Shown: positions 35,999 through 36,537 of the stretch, one piece after another
Numbering within the stretch: position 1 is the first letter of the stretch
Layout of the letters: each line of letters begins with the position of its first letter
DNA from: a virus
Length of the DNA: 36,537 nt
Virus record (IMG/VR): IMGVR_UViG_3300037521_000139
Coordinates: 1-36,537 of that record
Reading direction: 5' to 3' (one strand)
Notes under the pieces: generated by a model
What the model was told of the DNA's origin: nothing
Seen by the model: the letters and a program-made list of their open reading frames with translations, nothing else
The model's database searches: none
Position numbers and translations under genes: made by a program

Positions 35999-36537
35999 AT
36001 GAGTATCAAAGATGTTCTTTCTAAGATTAAGAAGGATGGTTACGAGAAGCTATCAGACGAAGAAAAGGCGCTTGTAGATGGGTTTGACCCCGATACCGAA
36101 GCGAATTCCAGGGCCAGCAAGGCGAGGAAGGAAGCAGAGGGCAAGGCGAAAACAGCCACAGACGCATTGACCGTAGAACTCGAAGAGCTCAAGGAGAAAT
36201 ATGACGCTATCGAGGCGGGCAAGGGCAACGAGACGGAACAGATGCAGCGCAAGATCGACAAGGGCAACGAGCGGCTAGAGGCATCGCAGGCCGAAGTCGC
36301 AAAGCTGAAAGAAACTTCGGCAACGTCATCCCGGCAGATAGCGATTGACGAGATTGGCGCGAGAATCAACTGGAAGCAGGAAACGGGTAACGACTACCGA
36401 AAGTTCGCCTTAAAGAAGGCACTCGAGGGCGTTGATACCGACGAGCTCACAAACGATTCGATCGTTTCTCCGATACTCGAAAACATCCGCGAGTCTAACA
36501 AGGCGCATATTGCGGCAGACGGTGGACACGGCACAGG
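35999..36537 (+). CDS. Capsid scaffold-like protein, N-terminal part (continues at 1)
   Basis: ATG 35999 has AAAGGGAAG just upstream. The gene runs off the window end and continues in frame at base 1 to the stop at 266, total 225 residues. The first 115 residues are charged and helical (SIKDVLSKIKKDGYEKLSDEEKALVDGF; EELKEKYDAIEAGKGNETEQMQRKIDKGNERLEASQAEVAKLKE), a long coiled coil as in GP20-type phage scaffolds. Scaffolds guide capsid assembly and then leave. It stands before the decoration-like and major capsid genes. Confidence 0.8.
   Translation, partial: MSIKDVLSKIKKDGYEKLSDEEKALVDGFDPDTEANSRASKARKEAEGKAKTATDALTVELEELKEKYDAIEAGKGNETEQMQRKIDKGNERLEASQAEVAKLKETSATSSRQIAIDEIGARINWKQETGNDYRKFALKKALEGVDTDELTNDSIVSPILENIRESNKAHIAADGGHGT
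36411..36537. repeat. Exact terminal direct repeat, right copy
   Basis: Identical to bases 1-127. See the left copy. It lies inside the scaffold gene, so counting both copies as separate sequence would double a part of that gene. Confidence 0.97.

Noticed and set aside
36040-36369. Minus-strand frame opposite the scaffold gene
   Set aside because: The Ser/Phe/Ala-rich translation is typical of the complement of a Glu/Lys/Ala-rich coiled coil.

Overview
The window looks like a complete genome of a tailed double-stranded DNA phage, probably with a siphovirus-type tail, opened at an arbitrary point. Bases 1-127 recur exactly as bases 36411-36537, and one scaffold-like gene runs across the junction in frame (35999 to the end, then 1-266). 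The unit is therefore about 36,410 bp and circular or circularly permuted. An exact 127-base overlap is also what an assembler leaves when it closes a circle, so it need not be a physical terminal repeat.

Layout. (1) Late module, + strand, 29395 through the junction to 14279: a small zinc-finger protein overlapping a Mom-like DNA-modification protein, a ParB-domain/DNA methyltransferase fusion, small and large terminase, portal, scaffold, P22-coat-like major capsid protein, SPP1-gp7/Mu-F-like minor capsid protein, head-tail joining proteins, major tail protein, a short tape measure, an 862-residue fibre with a C1q-like C-terminus, a cluster of secreted or membrane proteins and a DUF1353 protein. 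(2) Early/middle module, + strand, 14408-28790: dozens of short, tightly overlapping genes (ATGA, TAATG, GTGA, TTGA junctions) including an ERF-family annealing protein, SSB, a Lar-like protein, a DnaD/replisome-organiser-like protein, a sigma-70-family factor, a metallophosphoesterase, an HNH nuclease, an SPFH/Band-7 protein, a YopX-like protein, a sigma-region-4-like helix-turn-helix protein and a dATP/dGTP diphosphohydrolase-like protein. (3) A 600-bp RNA block at 28791-29394 with a multi-helix structured RNA candidate, tRNA-Glu(UUC), tRNA-Arg(UCU) and two irregular tRNA-like elements. (4) A two-gene minus-strand operon at 35195-35631, inside the late module.

Regulation. Host-like promoters (TTGAC -35 boxes linked to GTATATAC palindromes) precede the early module at 14408 and the minus-strand operon at 35702; a looser relative lies at 15734. 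A different motif, CTTCAA-N4-RGGCCAAT, occurs five times plus one degenerate copy, always at late gene boundaries: before the methyltransferase/terminase genes, portal, scaffold/capsid, major tail protein, tail fibre and, in degenerate form, the head-tail joining genes. Because the phage also encodes a full sigma factor, I infer that the sigma factor (21825-22733) switches on these late promoters.

Two other features stand out. Six proteins of the structural region, including the large fibre, begin with canonical Sec signal peptides, which is unusual for virion proteins assembled in the cytoplasm. The genome also carries several possible anti-restriction or DNA-modification functions (Mom-like, methyltransferase, Lar-like, nucleotide hydrolase). 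I found no integrase, DNA polymerase, helicase, endolysin or holin that I can name. Host: Shine-Dalgarno sites are common and the secreted proteins are rich in Thr-Asn pairs, which I associate loosely with Verrucomicrobiota/Kiritimatiellota/Lentisphaerota; that host guess is weak.
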